Assembly: GCA_024742475.1 (NCBI GenBank) | Contig: JANSYI010000021.1 | Span: 62,001 to 126,000 of the forward strand | Reading direction: 5' to 3' | Source: a bacterium | GTDB taxonomy: Bacteria; Myxococcota_A; Polyangia; Nannocystales; Nannocystaceae | Length of the DNA stretch: 64,000 bases | Part shown: positions 34,937 to 47,167 of the stretch, one piece after another | Layout of the letters: the number at the start of each line of letters is the position of its first letter | Position numbering within the stretch: position 1 is the stretch's first letter | Notes under the pieces: generated by a model | Database searches by the model: none | The model's input: only the letters and a program-made list of their open reading frames with translations | What the model was told of the DNA's origin: nothing | Translations under genes and position numbers: made by a program

Positions 34937-36385
34937 ATGGACAGCCGGGTGCCGCAGGTGCAACCATGGGGCGTGGCTGGCTCGAAAGAATCGAGGGAGC
35001 GCACCCGGCTCGTGGGGCCGCTGGTGACGGTGCTGGCGTGCTCGTTGGGCGGCTGCGCCGATGACGGTGGCGAAGACTCGGCCCAAGCGTCGAGCGGGAT
35101 CGACCCCGGCACCCTCACGCAGTCCACAGCGTCGAGCGATTCGGCGCCAGCGACCGAGAGTGACTCCGGGACGCGGGGCGACTCCACCACGGACGCGCCC
35201 GAGACCGACTCGGCGTCGGGCAACTCGGACGGCAACGCGATCAAGTTCGACGTCAGCGCGCCCGACGGCGGCGCGAACTGTGGGGCCGGCGGGATGATGG
35301 GCGACGAGACGTTCTCGTACATCTGGATCGCCAATAGCTCGCAAGGCACGGTCTCGAAGATCAACACCCAGACCCTGGTCGAGGAGGGGCGCTACATCGT
35401 CCGGGAAGACTCGGCTGGCAACCCCTCGCGGACCTCGGTCAACCTCAGTGGAGACGTCGCGGTGGCCAACCGGGCCGGGGGCGTCGTGAAGATCTGGGCC
35501 AACGTCGACGACTGCCAGGAGTCCAACGGCATGCCGGGCATTCAGACCAGCTCGGGTCCCGACGATGTGCTGCCCTGGGGCGTCGAAGAGTGCATCGCCT
35601 GGTACACGCCGTTCCCGCAGTACGGCACCCAGCGGCCGTTGGCGTGGACGCAGGGCACGCTCAACCCCTCGACCTGCCGCTACGAGAATCAGAAGATCTG
35701 GACGTCGGGTCGCGCAGGGCTCAGCCAGCCCGGGCCGGCCGACGTGGTGCTGATGGATGGCGACACAGGGGTGGTGGAGCAGACCGTCACGGTGGCCAGC
35801 AGCACCGGATGGGCGGGGCTGTACGGCGGCGCGGTCGATGGTGAGGGCAACTTCTGGACCGTCGACCACGACTGGAGTGCGGGCAACAGTGAGCTCATTC
35901 GCGTCAACATGGCCGACTTCACCTACGACTCGTGGCCGACCGAGCTCGAGGTGCACTACGGGTTGGCCGTCGACTCCGAGGGCCGCGCGTGGCTCTGCGG
36001 CGGTGGTGTCACCTCGAGGTTCGACCCCACCACCGAGACCTGGACGCATCCCGCCGACCCCACGCCTTCGGGCAGCGTCTACGGCGGCTGCATGACCGAC
36101 GCGAACGGCATCCTGTGGCACAGCCGAAACGGCGACGGGATGATGCTCGGCATCGACACCGAGACCCTCGACATCGTACAGTCGCACCCACTGCCGGCCT
36201 ACGTGCACGGCGTCAGCATCGACTTCGACGGGTACGTGTGGGGCGTGGAGTTCAGCGGCAGCAACGCGTATCGCCTCGACCCCGCGACGGGCCAGGTCGA
36301 CACGGTGTCGGGGCTGGTCGGGGCATACACCTACTCGGACATGACTGGCTTCGCGCTGTCGTCCGCCGGCGTCCCCAGCGGCTGA
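34937..36385 (+). CDS. Beta-propeller (Vgb/NHL-like) lipoprotein
   Basis: About 482 residues. Lipobox SLGGC, then a Ser/Thr/Asp linker, then repeats with beta-propeller character: SYIWIANSSQGTVSKIN, GNFWTVDHDWSAGNSEL, GRAWLCGGGVTSRFD, GILWHSRNGDGMMLGID and GYVWGVEFSGSNAYRLD. Such repeats occur in virginiamycin-B-lyase-like and NHL propellers, which are binding or lyase domains; no catalytic site is identified. ATG 34937 gives an unusually long signal n-region; GTG 34973 would give a more normal one. Confidence 0.8.
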   Translation: MDSRVPQVQPWGVAGSKESRERTRLVGPLVTVLACSLGGCADDGGEDSAQASSGIDPGTLTQSTASSDSAPATESDSGTRGDSTTDAPETDSASGNSDGNAIKFDVSAPDGGANCGAGGMMGDETFSYIWIANSSQGTVSKINTQTLVEEGRYIVREDSAGNPSRTSVNLSGDVAVANRAGGVVKIWANVDDCQESNGMPGIQTSSGPDDVLPWGVEECIAWYTPFPQYGTQRPLAWTQGTLNPSTCRYENQKIWTSGRAGLSQPGPADVVLMDGDTGVVEQTVTVASSTGWAGLYGGAVDGEGNFWTVDHDWSAGNSELIRVNMADFTYDSWPTELEVHYGLAVDSEGRAWLCGGGVTSRFDPTTETWTHPADPTPSGSVYGGCMTDANGILWHSRNGDGMMLGIDTETLDIVQSHPLPAYVHGVSIDFDGYVWGVEFSGSNAYRLDPATGQVDTVSGLVGAYTYSDMTGFALSSAGVPSG

Positions 36386-36411
36386 ACCGGGCGTGAGTCC
36401 GTGCTCCTGCG

Positions 36412-38667
36412 ATGGCTGCACCCGTACGCGCAGTGTTGCTCACCCGACAGTGGTTTGATCGCCGAGACGGCGTCGAGCTGACGTTTTGGGGGGCGAGCGA
36501 AGCCGGGCCAGTCAAGGCCGTGTTCACGCGTCAGGAGCCGGTGATGTTCGTGACGCGCACTTCTGTGGTCGAGACGGGGAGGCGCAAGTCCGTCGCGCTG
36601 TCCAGCCTCGATGGTCGGCCCGTGGACGCGGTGTACTTTCCGACCCAGCGGTCGCTCCTCACCGAGCGGCAGCGGGTGCGTGAGGAGGCCGGGGTGGTGT
36701 TCGAGGGCACGATCAAGCCGCACGATCGCTTCTTGATGGAGCGGTTCGTAACCGGGGCGTTCGAGCTCGAGGGCGAGGGCCGGGCGCGCGACGGATACCG
36801 GGAGTTCATCAACCCGAGGATCAAGCGCTCCGATTTCTCCGTGGCGCTCTCGGTGCTCGCGCTGGACATCGAAACCGCCGGCTTCGAGGGGCCACTGCTG
36901 TCGATCGCGGTGGCTGGACACGGTGGCGAGCGGGTCTGGATCATCGGGCGTGACGTGCCCGATGAGCGGGCTCTGCTGGAAGCCTTCGTCGACCACGTCT
37001 CGACGGTCGATCCCGACATCCTCACGGGGTGGAACGTCGTGGAGTTCGACCTGGCCTACCTCGAGCGCAAGGCGACGCAGCTGGGCGTGACACTGGCGCT
37101 GGGTCGTGGAAAGGAGCGCGCGACGGTGCTGGAGCCTCGCAGCGACCAGCAGCCGCACGTCGCGAAGGTGCCCGGCCGCGTCGTGCTCGACGGCATCGCG
37201 ACCCTGCGCTCGGCGACGTTCTCCTTCGAGAGCTTCCGGCTCGAAGACGTCGCGCAGGCGCTGCTCGGACGGGGCAAGCGCATCGAGCAAGGCGTCGATC
37301 CGGTCGCCGAGATTCAGCGGCTGTTCGAGCACGACAAGGACGCGCTCGAGGCCTACAACCTCGAAGACTGCCGGCTGGTGCTCGACATCTTCGAGAAGGC
37401 GGACCTGGTCGGGTTTGCGACCGAGCGGCAGGCGCTGACCGGGCTGGCGATGGACCGACAGGGCGGCTCGGTCGCCGCGTTCGACAACCTCTACCTTCCG
37501 CGCCTGCACCGGCGAGGTCGCGTGGCACCGGACGTGGGGTTCGGGGAGGCCGTGATGAGCCCTGGAGGGTGGGTCATGGACTCGGTGCCCGGGCTGTTCG
37601 AGAACGTGCTCGTCCTCGACTTCAAGAGCCTGTACCCGAGCATCATTCGCACGTTCAAGATCGATCCGCTGGGACTCGCCGCACCAGGAGAAGACCCGAT
37701 TCCCGGGTTCGACGGGGCCGAGTTTGCGCGCCAGGACCACATCCTCCCCGAGCTCATCGAGGGCCTGTGGACCGCGCGAGAGGAGGCCAAGCGGCGCGAG
37801 GACGCGGCCCGATCGCGCGCGATCAAGATCTTGATGAACTCGTTCTACGGGGTGTTGGGCAGCAGCCGGTGCCGCTTCTTCAACCCGCAGCTGGCCAGCT
37901 CGATCACCCGGCGTGGTCACGAGATCATTCGAACCAGCCGGCAGCTGATCGAAGCGCGCGGCCTGCAGGTGATCTACGGAGACACCGACTCGCTGTTCGT
38001 GCACGTGGGGCCGAGCGGAGCCGATGCATGCGCCGAGATCGGCGCGACGTTGGCTGCGGAGCTCAACGCGCACTGGACCGAGCACCTCGCGAGCACGCTG
38101 CGTATCGAGAGTTGCCTCGACCTCGAGTTCGAGACCCACTACCGCCGCTTCCTCATGCCTACGATGCGCGGGTCCGAGAAGGGCTCGAAGAAGCGCTACG
38201 CGGGCACCCTGGGCGAAGGCGAGGACGTGCGTCTGGTGGTCAAGGGGCTGGAGGCGGTGCGGACCGACTGGACGCCGCTCGCGCGGAGCTTTCAGCGAGA
38301 GCTGCTCATGCGGGTCTTCACCGACCAACCATGGCGTGACTGGATGGCTGCGCTGGCCCGCTCGGTGCGCAACGGAGAACTCGACGAGCAGCTGGTGTAT
38401 CGCAAGCGGATCCGCCGTCGCCTCGACGAGTACGAGTCCAACGTCCCGCCCCACATCGTCGCCGCGAGAAAGCTCGGCCGCAACGTTCGCGAGATCCGAT
38501 ACGTCATCACGAGCGGCGGCCCCGAACCCGCCGAGCAGCCGCACGCTCGCCTCGACTACGACCACTACATCTCGCGGCAGCTCGCTCCGGCGGCCGACTC
38601 GGTGCTGCACTTCCTCGGTACGGACTTCGCCACCGTCGCCGGCCAGCAGATGACGCTGTTCGGGTAG
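36412..38667 (+). CDS. polB: Family B DNA polymerase (DNA polymerase II)
   Basis: A 751-residue B-family polymerase close in length to E. coli Pol II. The proofreading exonuclease is intact: LDIETAG (Exo I), DILTGWNVVEFDLAYL (Exo II) and EAYNLEDC (Exo III). The polymerase motifs are DFKSLYPSIIRTF (A), KILMNSFYGVLGSS (B) and YGDTDSLFV (C) with both metal-binding aspartates. Pol II acts in repair and translesion synthesis. The stop TAG doubles as the first three bases of the -10-like box of the next gene. No SOS box was seen upstream. Confidence 0.96.
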   Translation: MAAPVRAVLLTRQWFDRRDGVELTFWGASEAGPVKAVFTRQEPVMFVTRTSVVETGRRKSVALSSLDGRPVDAVYFPTQRSLLTERQRVREEAGVVFEGTIKPHDRFLMERFVTGAFELEGEGRARDGYREFINPRIKRSDFSVALSVLALDIETAGFEGPLLSIAVAGHGGERVWIIGRDVPDERALLEAFVDHVSTVDPDILTGWNVVEFDLAYLERKATQLGVTLALGRGKERATVLEPRSDQQPHVAKVPGRVVLDGIATLRSATFSFESFRLEDVAQALLGRGKRIEQGVDPVAEIQRLFEHDKDALEAYNLEDCRLVLDIFEKADLVGFATERQALTGLAMDRQGGSVAAFDNLYLPRLHRRGRVAPDVGFGEAVMSPGGWVMDSVPGLFENVLVLDFKSLYPSIIRTFKIDPLGLAAPGEDPIPGFDGAEFARQDHILPELIEGLWTAREEAKRREDAARSRAIKILMNSFYGVLGSSRCRFFNPQLASSITRRGHEIIRTSRQLIEARGLQVIYGDTDSLFVHVGPSGADACAEIGATLAAELNAHWTEHLASTLRIESCLDLEFETHYRRFLMPTMRGSEKGSKKRYAGTLGEGEDVRLVVKGLEAVRTDWTPLARSFQRELLMRVFTDQPWRDWMAALARSVRNGELDEQLVYRKRIRRRLDEYESNVPPHIVAARKLGRNVREIRYVITSGGPEPAEQPHARLDYDHYISRQLAPAADSVLHFLGTDFATVAGQQMTLFG

Positions 38668-38670
38668 AGT
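38665..38670 (+). promoter_or_regulatory. -10-like box TAGAGT overlapping the polB stop
   Basis: TAGAGT begins with the polB stop codon and ends nine bases before ATG 38680. If used, the hydrolase has its own short-leader promoter inside the tail of polB. Confidence 0.4.
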
Positions 38671-38679
38671 CGCCCGGGC

Positions 38680-39432
38680 ATGGCGGTCCACTTCGAGCAT
38701 GCGGGCCACGGCGAGCCCGTGCTGCTGATTCAAGGCACGGGGGTGGCGGGGTGCGCGTGGGCGCCACAGGTCGAGGGGCTGCGCGACAGCTTCGAGCTGG
38801 CGTGGTTCGACAACCCGGGCGTGGGGAAGTCACCGGGACCACCGGGCGACATGCAGCACATGGTGGCCGCGGCGCTCGAGGTGCTCGATGCGTTGGGCTG
38901 GGGGGCAGCGCATGTTGCAGGCCACAGCCTCGGCGGGCTCGTCGCGCAGCGCCTCGTTCTGGATCACCCGGACCGCGTGCGGAGCCTGGCTCTGCTCAAC
39001 ACGCTCGCGCAGGGTAGGGCCACGCTGTCTTTTTCGCCCGCGGCGATGTGGCACCAGCTGCGCATGCTCGTGGGCACCCACGCTTCGCGACGTCGCGCGT
39101 TCTTCGAGTTCGTCTCGACCCAGGCGCCGACCGAAGCCAACATCGCGGCGCTCGAGGCCGTGTTTGGGCGCTCGCTCGCGGCGCTCCCTCCCGCGGCGCG
39201 CGACCAGGTACGTACGCTCATCGGTGCCGACTATCGCAGCGAGCTGGGGTCGGTGAAGGTGCCTGCCGTGGTCATCGGTGCCACGCACGACCAGCCCGCA
39301 CCCATCGAGCAGAGCCGCCTGCTCGCCGAGGGCCTCGGCTGCCCGCTGCACGTCTTCGACGGCGGACACGCGCTGCCCGTGGAGCGTGCCGACGAGGTCA
39401 ACGCAGTCCTGCGCGAGTTCTGGCTGGGCTGA
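38680..39432 (+). CDS. Alpha/beta hydrolase
   Basis: A 250-residue alpha/beta hydrolase. The catalytic triad can be read: nucleophile in VAGHSLGGLVAQR, acid in GATHDQPAPIEQS and His in FDGGHALPVERAD. The oxyanion region is IQGTGVAGCAWAPQ. The length and a short lid are typical of esterase/3-oxoadipate-enol-lactonase-like members; substrate unknown. It ends four bases before the convergent gyrA stop. Confidence 0.9.
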   Translation: MAVHFEHAGHGEPVLLIQGTGVAGCAWAPQVEGLRDSFELAWFDNPGVGKSPGPPGDMQHMVAAALEVLDALGWGAAHVAGHSLGGLVAQRLVLDHPDRVRSLALLNTLAQGRATLSFSPAAMWHQLRMLVGTHASRRRAFFEFVSTQAPTEANIAALEAVFGRSLAALPPAARDQVRTLIGADYRSELGSVKVPAVVIGATHDQPAPIEQSRLLAEGLGCPLHVFDGGHALPVERADEVNAVLREFWLG

Positions 39433-39436
39433 GGGG

Positions 39437-42130
<2,694 letters not shown>

Positions 42131-42233
42131 GCAGATTCCGAAGGCGCACTCTACCCGCTGCGGACGCTGGAGAAAAGGCCGCCAGCGCGCTCAGTTCGGC
42201 TGAAATCGGGACAATTGGGAGATCTCGAACGAC

Positions 42234-43466
42234 CTACTGGAGGCCGCGGAGATCGGTCGCGGACTTCACGGCCCGGACGGCCTGGATGAAGGCCGCCTTG
42301 CGCAGGGAGACCCCGAACTCTTCCATGACACCGCGCAGAGTCTCGTGGGCCCGCGTCATGATGGCGTCGAGCTCGGCGTTGACCTTCTCCTCGGTCCACT
42401 TGAAGTTCTGCAGGTTCTGCACCCACTCGAAGTAGCTGACCGTGACCCCGCCTGCGTTGGCGTAGATGTCGGGGATGCAGACGACGCCGTTGCGCTCGAG
42501 GATTGCGTCGCCTTCGGCGGTGCACGGCCCGTTGGCGCCCTCGAGCACGTACTTGGCCTTGACGTCGCCCGCGTTGTCGGCGGTGAGCACGTGACCGAGG
42601 GCGGCGGGCATGAGCACGTCGCAGTCGGCCACGAGCAGGTCGTCGTTGCTGATCGGCGTGCTGCCCGGGAAGTCGACCACCGAGCCCGTTCGCTCGACGT
42701 GGTCGCGCAGGGCGGGGATGTCGAGCCCGTCGGCGTTGAAGATGCCGCCGTTGATGTCGCTGGTGGCGATGATCTTCGCGCCTTGCTCGGCCATCAGATG
42801 AGCGCCCCAGCTGCCGACGTTTCCAAAACCCTGGACGACGACGCGCTTGCCCTCCATCGAGTCGCCCGCCGCGGCAAGGACCTCGCGCAGCGCGAACATG
42901 CAGCCGCGGCCCGTCGCCGACCCTCGACCCAGTGACCCGTGCAGCTCCACGGGCTTGCCCGTGACCACGCCGGGCTTGAAGCCATGAAGTCGGGTGTACT
43001 CATCGAAGAACCACCCCATCACCGTGGCGTTGGTGTTCACGTCGGGCGCGGGGATGTCTTGGTCGGGGCCGATGAAGTCGTGAATCTGCCGGACGAACGC
43101 ACGGGTGAGCCGCTCGAGCTCTGCTTGTGAGTAGTCGCGGGGCTGGATCGCGATGCCGCCTTTGGCTCCGCCGTAGGGCACCCCGACCACGGCGGTCTTC
43201 CAGGTCATGAGGCTCGCCAGCGATCGGACCTCGTCTTCGTCGACCTTGGGGTGGTAGCGAAGCCCGCCCTTGTAGGGCCCGCGGGCGTTGTCGTGCTGAA
43301 CGCGGTAGCCGATGATGCTCTCGACGGTGCCGTCGTCGCGAGGCAGGACCACCTCGACGCGGAGCTCACGGCTGGGCGTTCGGAGCAGGCGCTTGTAGTT
43401 CTCGTCGAGGCCGAGGATGTCGAATGCTTCCTGCAAGAAATGATTGGTGGTCTCGTACGGTGTCAT
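42234..43466 (-). CDS. gdhA: Glutamate dehydrogenase (Glu/Leu/Phe/Val family)
   Basis: A 410-residue hexameric-type glutamate dehydrogenase. It converts glutamate to 2-oxoglutarate and ammonia or the reverse. Motifs are ARGPYKGGLRYHPKV, GVPYGGAKGGI with the catalytic Lys, the dinucleotide fold VVVQGFGNVGSWGAH ending in a Asp (TSDINGG), suggesting NAD+, and IYANAGGVTVSYFEW. ATG 43466 (MTPYETTNHFLQ) is preferred over the longer frame to 43520. Divergent from the phytoene desaturase gene. Confidence 0.95.
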   Translation of the reverse strand: MTPYETTNHFLQEAFDILGLDENYKRLLRTPSRELRVEVVLPRDDGTVESIIGYRVQHDNARGPYKGGLRYHPKVDEDEVRSLASLMTWKTAVVGVPYGGAKGGIAIQPRDYSQAELERLTRAFVRQIHDFIGPDQDIPAPDVNTNATVMGWFFDEYTRLHGFKPGVVTGKPVELHGSLGRGSATGRGCMFALREVLAAAGDSMEGKRVVVQGFGNVGSWGAHLMAEQGAKIIATSDINGGIFNADGLDIPALRDHVERTGSVVDFPGSTPISNDDLLVADCDVLMPAALGHVLTADNAGDVKAKYVLEGANGPCTAEGDAILERNGVVCIPDIYANAGGVTVSYFEWVQNLQNFKWTEEKVNAELDAIMTRAHETLRGVMEEFGVSLRKAAFIQAVRAVKSATDLRGLQ

Positions 43467-43603
43467 CGAGGGGGCCCTTGTCGCTGACGATACTGTACGG
43501 TCTGCGCTGTCGCTGGCCACGAAAGGGGCCCGTAGGAGGTTCAGCGTGCCGCGCGTCGTCGTTCAGAGGTAGGCTGGGCAACATCTGCTAGAGCGTTCGG
43601 ACC

Positions 43604-45094
43604 ATGTCGTCTCGACGCGTGACCGTCATCGGCGCGGGCTTTTCCGGGCTCGCAGCTGCCTCACACCTCGCCAAGTCGGGGTTCGAGGTGCAACTGCTCG
43701 AGCAGCACGATCAAGCGGGCGGTCGGGCGCGGAGTTTCGACGCGGAGGGCTTTCGGTTCGACATGGGCCCCAGCTGGTACTGGATGCCAGACATCTTCGA
43801 CCGCTACTTCGCCGCGTTCGGCAAGACGGTCGAGCAGCTGTACGACCTGCGACGTCTCGATCCGAGCTACCGCGTGATCTGGTCTGGCGAAGACCTCTGG
43901 GACATCCCGGCGGGGGTCGAGGCGCTACGAGAGCTCTTCGAGAGTCGGTGCCCTGGTGCGGGCGAACCGTTGGACCGTTTCCTCGCGCAAACCCGGTACA
44001 TCTATGAGTCGGCGGTCGAGGACTACCTGCTACGGCCGAGCCTCTCCATCTTCGAGTTCGTCGATCCCCGCCTCGTGTTCGAGCTGGGCAAGATGCGAAT
44101 GCTCCGGTCGATGCACGCGTACGCGAAGTCGTTCTTCGACGACCCTCGCCTGGTACGGCTCGTCGAGTGGCCGGTGTTGTTTCTCGGCGCGTCGGCGAAG
44201 AAGACCTCGGCGATGTACAGCCTGATGGCCTACGCCGACATGGCGCTGGGCACCTGGTATCCGATGGGCGGCATGCATCGCATCATCGAGGGCATGGTCG
44301 AGGTGGCCCTCGAGCAGGGCGTCGATCTTCGGCTCTCTCGACGGGTCGAGTCGGTGGTGACCAAACAGGGGCGCGTGGTGGGGGTGCAAACCGAGCGTGA
44401 GATGGTGGAGTGCGACGCGGTGGTGGCTGCCGCCGACTACCACCACGTCGAGCAGAACCTCCTCGAGCGCGACGACCGTCAGTTTCGGGAGACGCAGTGG
44501 GCGCGCAAGACGATGTCGCCATCGAGCCTGCTGTTCTACCTCGGGGTCCGCGGCAAGGTGGACGGCCTGCGCCACCACACGCTGTTCTTCGACCGCGATC
44601 TCGACGCGCACATGAGCGACGTCTACGAGCGGCCCGCCTGGCCCAAGGAGCCGCTCTTCTACGTGTGCTGCCCCTCCAAGACCGACCCCTCGGTGGCGCC
44701 GGCCGAGGACGAAAACCTCTTCGTGCTCGTCCCCCTCGCTCCGGGTCTGCAGGATTCGGACGAGGAGCGGGAGAAGATCTTCGAGCTCGTCCTGCGTCGC
44801 ATCGAGGAGGTCGCCGGGTCGAGCATCCGGGAGCGCATCGTCTATCGGCGGCACTACGCGATGAGAGACTTCGAGCGCGACTACGGCGCCTACAAGGGCA
44901 ACGCCTACGGCATGGCCAACACGCTGTCGCAGACCGGCCCCTTCAAGCCTCCGCTCCGCTCGCGCAAGGTCGACAACCTCTACTTTGCCGGCCAGCTGAC
45001 GGTTCCTGGGCCAGGCATGCCGCCCAGCCTCATCTCTGGAGAGCTCAGCGCCAAAGTCCTGACCGAGGACCTCGGCGCCGCCTCGCCATCCTGA
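43604..45094 (+). CDS. crtI: Phytoene desaturase-like FAD oxidoreductase
   Basis: A 496-residue flavoprotein of the CrtI family, which introduces double bonds into phytoene or related C30/C40 carotenoid precursors. The FAD dinucleotide fold VIGAGFSGLAAASHLA ends in LLEQHDQAGGRAR, the bacterial-type FDMGPSWYWMP follows, and the C-terminal CrtI signature is seen in NLYFAGQLTVPGPGMPPSLISGE. Length is typical. No phytoene synthase of the standard type is adjacent; the divergent isoprenoid-synthase-like gene at 46148 lies just beyond two gene remnants. Confidence 0.93.
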   Translation: MSSRRVTVIGAGFSGLAAASHLAKSGFEVQLLEQHDQAGGRARSFDAEGFRFDMGPSWYWMPDIFDRYFAAFGKTVEQLYDLRRLDPSYRVIWSGEDLWDIPAGVEALRELFESRCPGAGEPLDRFLAQTRYIYESAVEDYLLRPSLSIFEFVDPRLVFELGKMRMLRSMHAYAKSFFDDPRLVRLVEWPVLFLGASAKKTSAMYSLMAYADMALGTWYPMGGMHRIIEGMVEVALEQGVDLRLSRRVESVVTKQGRVVGVQTEREMVECDAVVAAADYHHVEQNLLERDDRQFRETQWARKTMSPSSLLFYLGVRGKVDGLRHHTLFFDRDLDAHMSDVYERPAWPKEPLFYVCCPSKTDPSVAPAEDENLFVLVPLAPGLQDSDEEREKIFELVLRRIEEVAGSSIRERIVYRRHYAMRDFERDYGAYKGNAYGMANTLSQTGPFKPPLRSRKVDNLYFAGQLTVPGPGMPPSLISGELSAKVLTEDLGAASPS

Positions 45095-45687
45095 AGCTCC
45101 ACACCGTCGCGGCGCTTGCGGTCGACGGTGAGGCGCAGGACGTCGGGCCGGCTGTAGTGCCCGGTGGGATCGAAGCTCTGTCTCGCGGCGAGTACGTGGG
45201 CGGTGTCGAGGTCGGCGAGCACGAGGCCGTCGGTGGTGGTATCGGGCTCGCGTACCCATGCGCCGTCGGGCCCGGCGAGGGCGGAGCCTCCGTTGCGGGT
45301 CCACGCGTCACCGAGAGCTTCGCGCAGGCCGAAGTCGGGCGGGACGTGATCGATGTCCATGCGGGCGCCCGCAGACAGCACGAACAGACGGCCCTCGCGG
45401 GCGACAAAGGGCGTGATGTCGCGCGTGTTGGCGTCGGTGCCGGGCCACAGGCCGACGTGCAGTTGCGTGCCCTGGGCGTATAGAGCGGTGCGGGCGAGCG
45501 GCATCCAGTTCTCCCAGCAGTTGAGCACGCTGCACCGCACGCCGCGGACGTCGAAGCAGCGCAGGCCGTGGCCATCGCCTTGGCCCCACACCAGGCGCTC
45601 CTCGTGGGTCGGCCGGAGCTTGCGGTGCGCCACGGCGATCTCCCCGGCCTCGTCCAGCACCAGCGCCGTGCAGTAGCCGGTGCCGCC
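44980..45687 (-). pseudogene. Truncated nitrilase (carbon-nitrogen hydrolase), N-terminal half lost
   Basis: The minus strand encodes about 235 residues matching the middle and C-terminal part of a nitrilase. It has the catalytic Lys region HRKLRPTHEERLVWGQGDG, the nucleophile region CSVLNCWENWMPLAR with the catalytic Cys, and the usual end ARQSFDPTGHYSRPDVLRL. The first ~100 residues, including the catalytic Glu strand, are missing; similarity stops abruptly near 45,687 at SGGTGYCTALVLDEAG. The frame runs on upstream into unrelated sequence. Its 3' end overlaps the phytoene desaturase gene by 115 bases on the other strand. Probably inactive. Confidence 0.8.
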
Positions 45688-45689
45688 CG

Positions 45690-45950
45690 ACGCTCGCCGG
45701 CTTCTTCGACGGCAGCCTGCAGAGCCACCGCTGGGTCGTGCTCTCCGACGCCGACGAAGCCCTGCTCGCGGCGGCCTACTACGCGCCCGATGCCCTCGCG
45801 CGTACGCTGATCGTGGAGACCTCGTCGACGGAGCAGTACGCGTCGACGCGGGCATTCTATGCGAGTCGGGGCTTTGCCGAGGAAGCACGGATCCGCCAGT
45901 TCTACGGGCCGACCGACGACAAGGTGGTTGCCTGGCTGACGCCGATCGAT
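45690..45950 (+). pseudogene. Truncated GNAT acetyltransferase, two deletions
   Basis: The plus-strand frame begins abruptly with TLAGFFDGSLQSHRWVVLSD and continues DEALLAAAYYAPDALA, then RTLIVETSSTEQYASTRAFY, ASRGFAEEARIRQFYG, PTDDKVVAWL. The N terminus is lost, and between PDALA and RTLIVETS the whole acetyl-CoA-binding motif A (about 45 residues) is absent in frame. The frame stays open to 46148. This is a dead remnant. Its 5' break abuts that of the nitrilase remnant on the other strand. Confidence 0.78.
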
Positions 45951-46147
45951 CAGCGGCAGGTCCGAGGCCGCAAACGGACGACCCCTCAGCACTGCGGGGG
46001 GATGCACTCGGTCCGCGGGCTGGGGTTCGTCCGACCGTCTCTGCACGCAGCCGACCGGATCCATCCTCCACGCCGCAGCTTGATCCTCCGCACGCCTTCG
46101 CGTCGCGATGAAATCCCGACCCTGGGCTCGGCGGTTTCCGTAGCGTG

Positions 46148-47167
46148 ATGATCTCACCTTGGATTCGTGACCCTGTTCTCGATGGACATGCGGGCGTGCG
46201 CTTCGATGCGCGCCGTGCAGCCGCGTGCGCACGGCGAGTGCTCGCGGCCCACGACGGACTCGTCAGACGTGCAAGCGAGCGCGCACCCCTTCGCGGACGG
46301 AGTCGGATGCTGTGTGCATCATTGGGCCTGCTCGCCGAGGATGCCGCGCTCGCGCTCGGCGCAACGCGCACGGTCGAAGCCGCGGGAGATGCGGCTGCGC
46401 TGTTGTCGCTGCTGACCAAGGTCGACGACGAGGTCATCGATGCGGCGGACTTTCACGGCGGCCCGATGCGCCGGGGAGGGCATCGAGCGCTGCGGCGACG
46501 GGTGCGGAGCTACCTTGCGCCGACGCTCGACTCGGTGCTCACCGGGCGGCCCGCGACCGACGAGGCCCGCTGCGTGCTCGCGGCCGAGGTCGGGCGGCAG
46601 CTGCAACGACTCGCGGGCAGTCGCGACCGACTGGACCGTCTGCACGGGGTGCTCGCGGCCGGATGGGAGACGCAGGTGCGGGCGGTGGACATCCTCAGCC
46701 GGCACCCCGGGGAGAGCACGCCTGCCGACGTCGCCCGGGTCACGGCGTCGATCAGTGGCGACTGGCTGCTGATGATCACGATGGTCGGCGGGTTGCCGCC
46801 GGACGCCTCGCGAGAGATCTCGGACGCTGAGATCGCGGCGTTCGACCGCTGGGGCTGGCACATCCAGCGGGCCGACGCCCTGGCCGACTTCATCAAGGAC
46901 GTCGGTGAAGGGCTGGCCAACAGCTGGGCGGGGATGACCTGCGAGCGCCGCTTCGGATCCGCGTACCACGAGGCGGTCGTGCGTCGAGACGTCGCCGCGC
47001 TCGAACGCATGCTCGGCGAGTGTGCACACGCCTGCGTCGCGACGGCCGCGGAAGTCGAGACATCGGCCCATGAGGTCGTCGGGCTCGGCGACGTCGCGGG
47101 TGACCTCGCGTGGATCCACGGCATGCTGCTGGGTCGCTGGCGTGCTCGCCGAGGGGGGGCGGCCTGA
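46148..47167 (+). CDS. Asp-rich helical protein, possible divergent isoprenoid synthase
   Basis: A 339-residue, all-helical protein with no close family that I recognise. Two Asp-rich motifs stand where all-alpha isoprenoid synthases have theirs: KVDDEVIDAADF (Asp93, Asp94, Asp98) and RADALADFIKDVGEG (Asp243, Asp247, Asp251), the second much like the DxxxDxGED region of squalene/phytoene synthases. A cytosolic location is likely. The stop overlaps the next start (TGATG), and phytoene desaturase lies upstream past two remnants. Prenyl condensation is inference; a non-enzymatic relative is possible. GTG 46145 is an alternative start. Confidence 0.65.
   Translation: MISPWIRDPVLDGHAGVRFDARRAAACARRVLAAHDGLVRRASERAPLRGRSRMLCASLGLLAEDAALALGATRTVEAAGDAAALLSLLTKVDDEVIDAADFHGGPMRRGGHRALRRRVRSYLAPTLDSVLTGRPATDEARCVLAAEVGRQLQRLAGSRDRLDRLHGVLAAGWETQVRAVDILSRHPGESTPADVARVTASISGDWLLMITMVGGLPPDASREISDAEIAAFDRWGWHIQRADALADFIKDVGEGLANSWAGMTCERRFGSAYHEAVVRRDVAALERMLGECAHACVATAAEVETSAHEVVGLGDVAGDLAWIHGMLLGRWRARRGGAA

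Noticed and set aside
36331..38733. An 800-codon minus-strand frame opposite polB
   Set aside because: polB motifs A, B and C and the exonuclease motifs are all on the plus strand, so this is a shadow.
45738..46148. The plus-strand frame considered as a working GNAT acetyltransferase
   Set aside because: It lacks both the N terminus and the acetyl-CoA-binding motif A, so it cannot be a functional enzyme.
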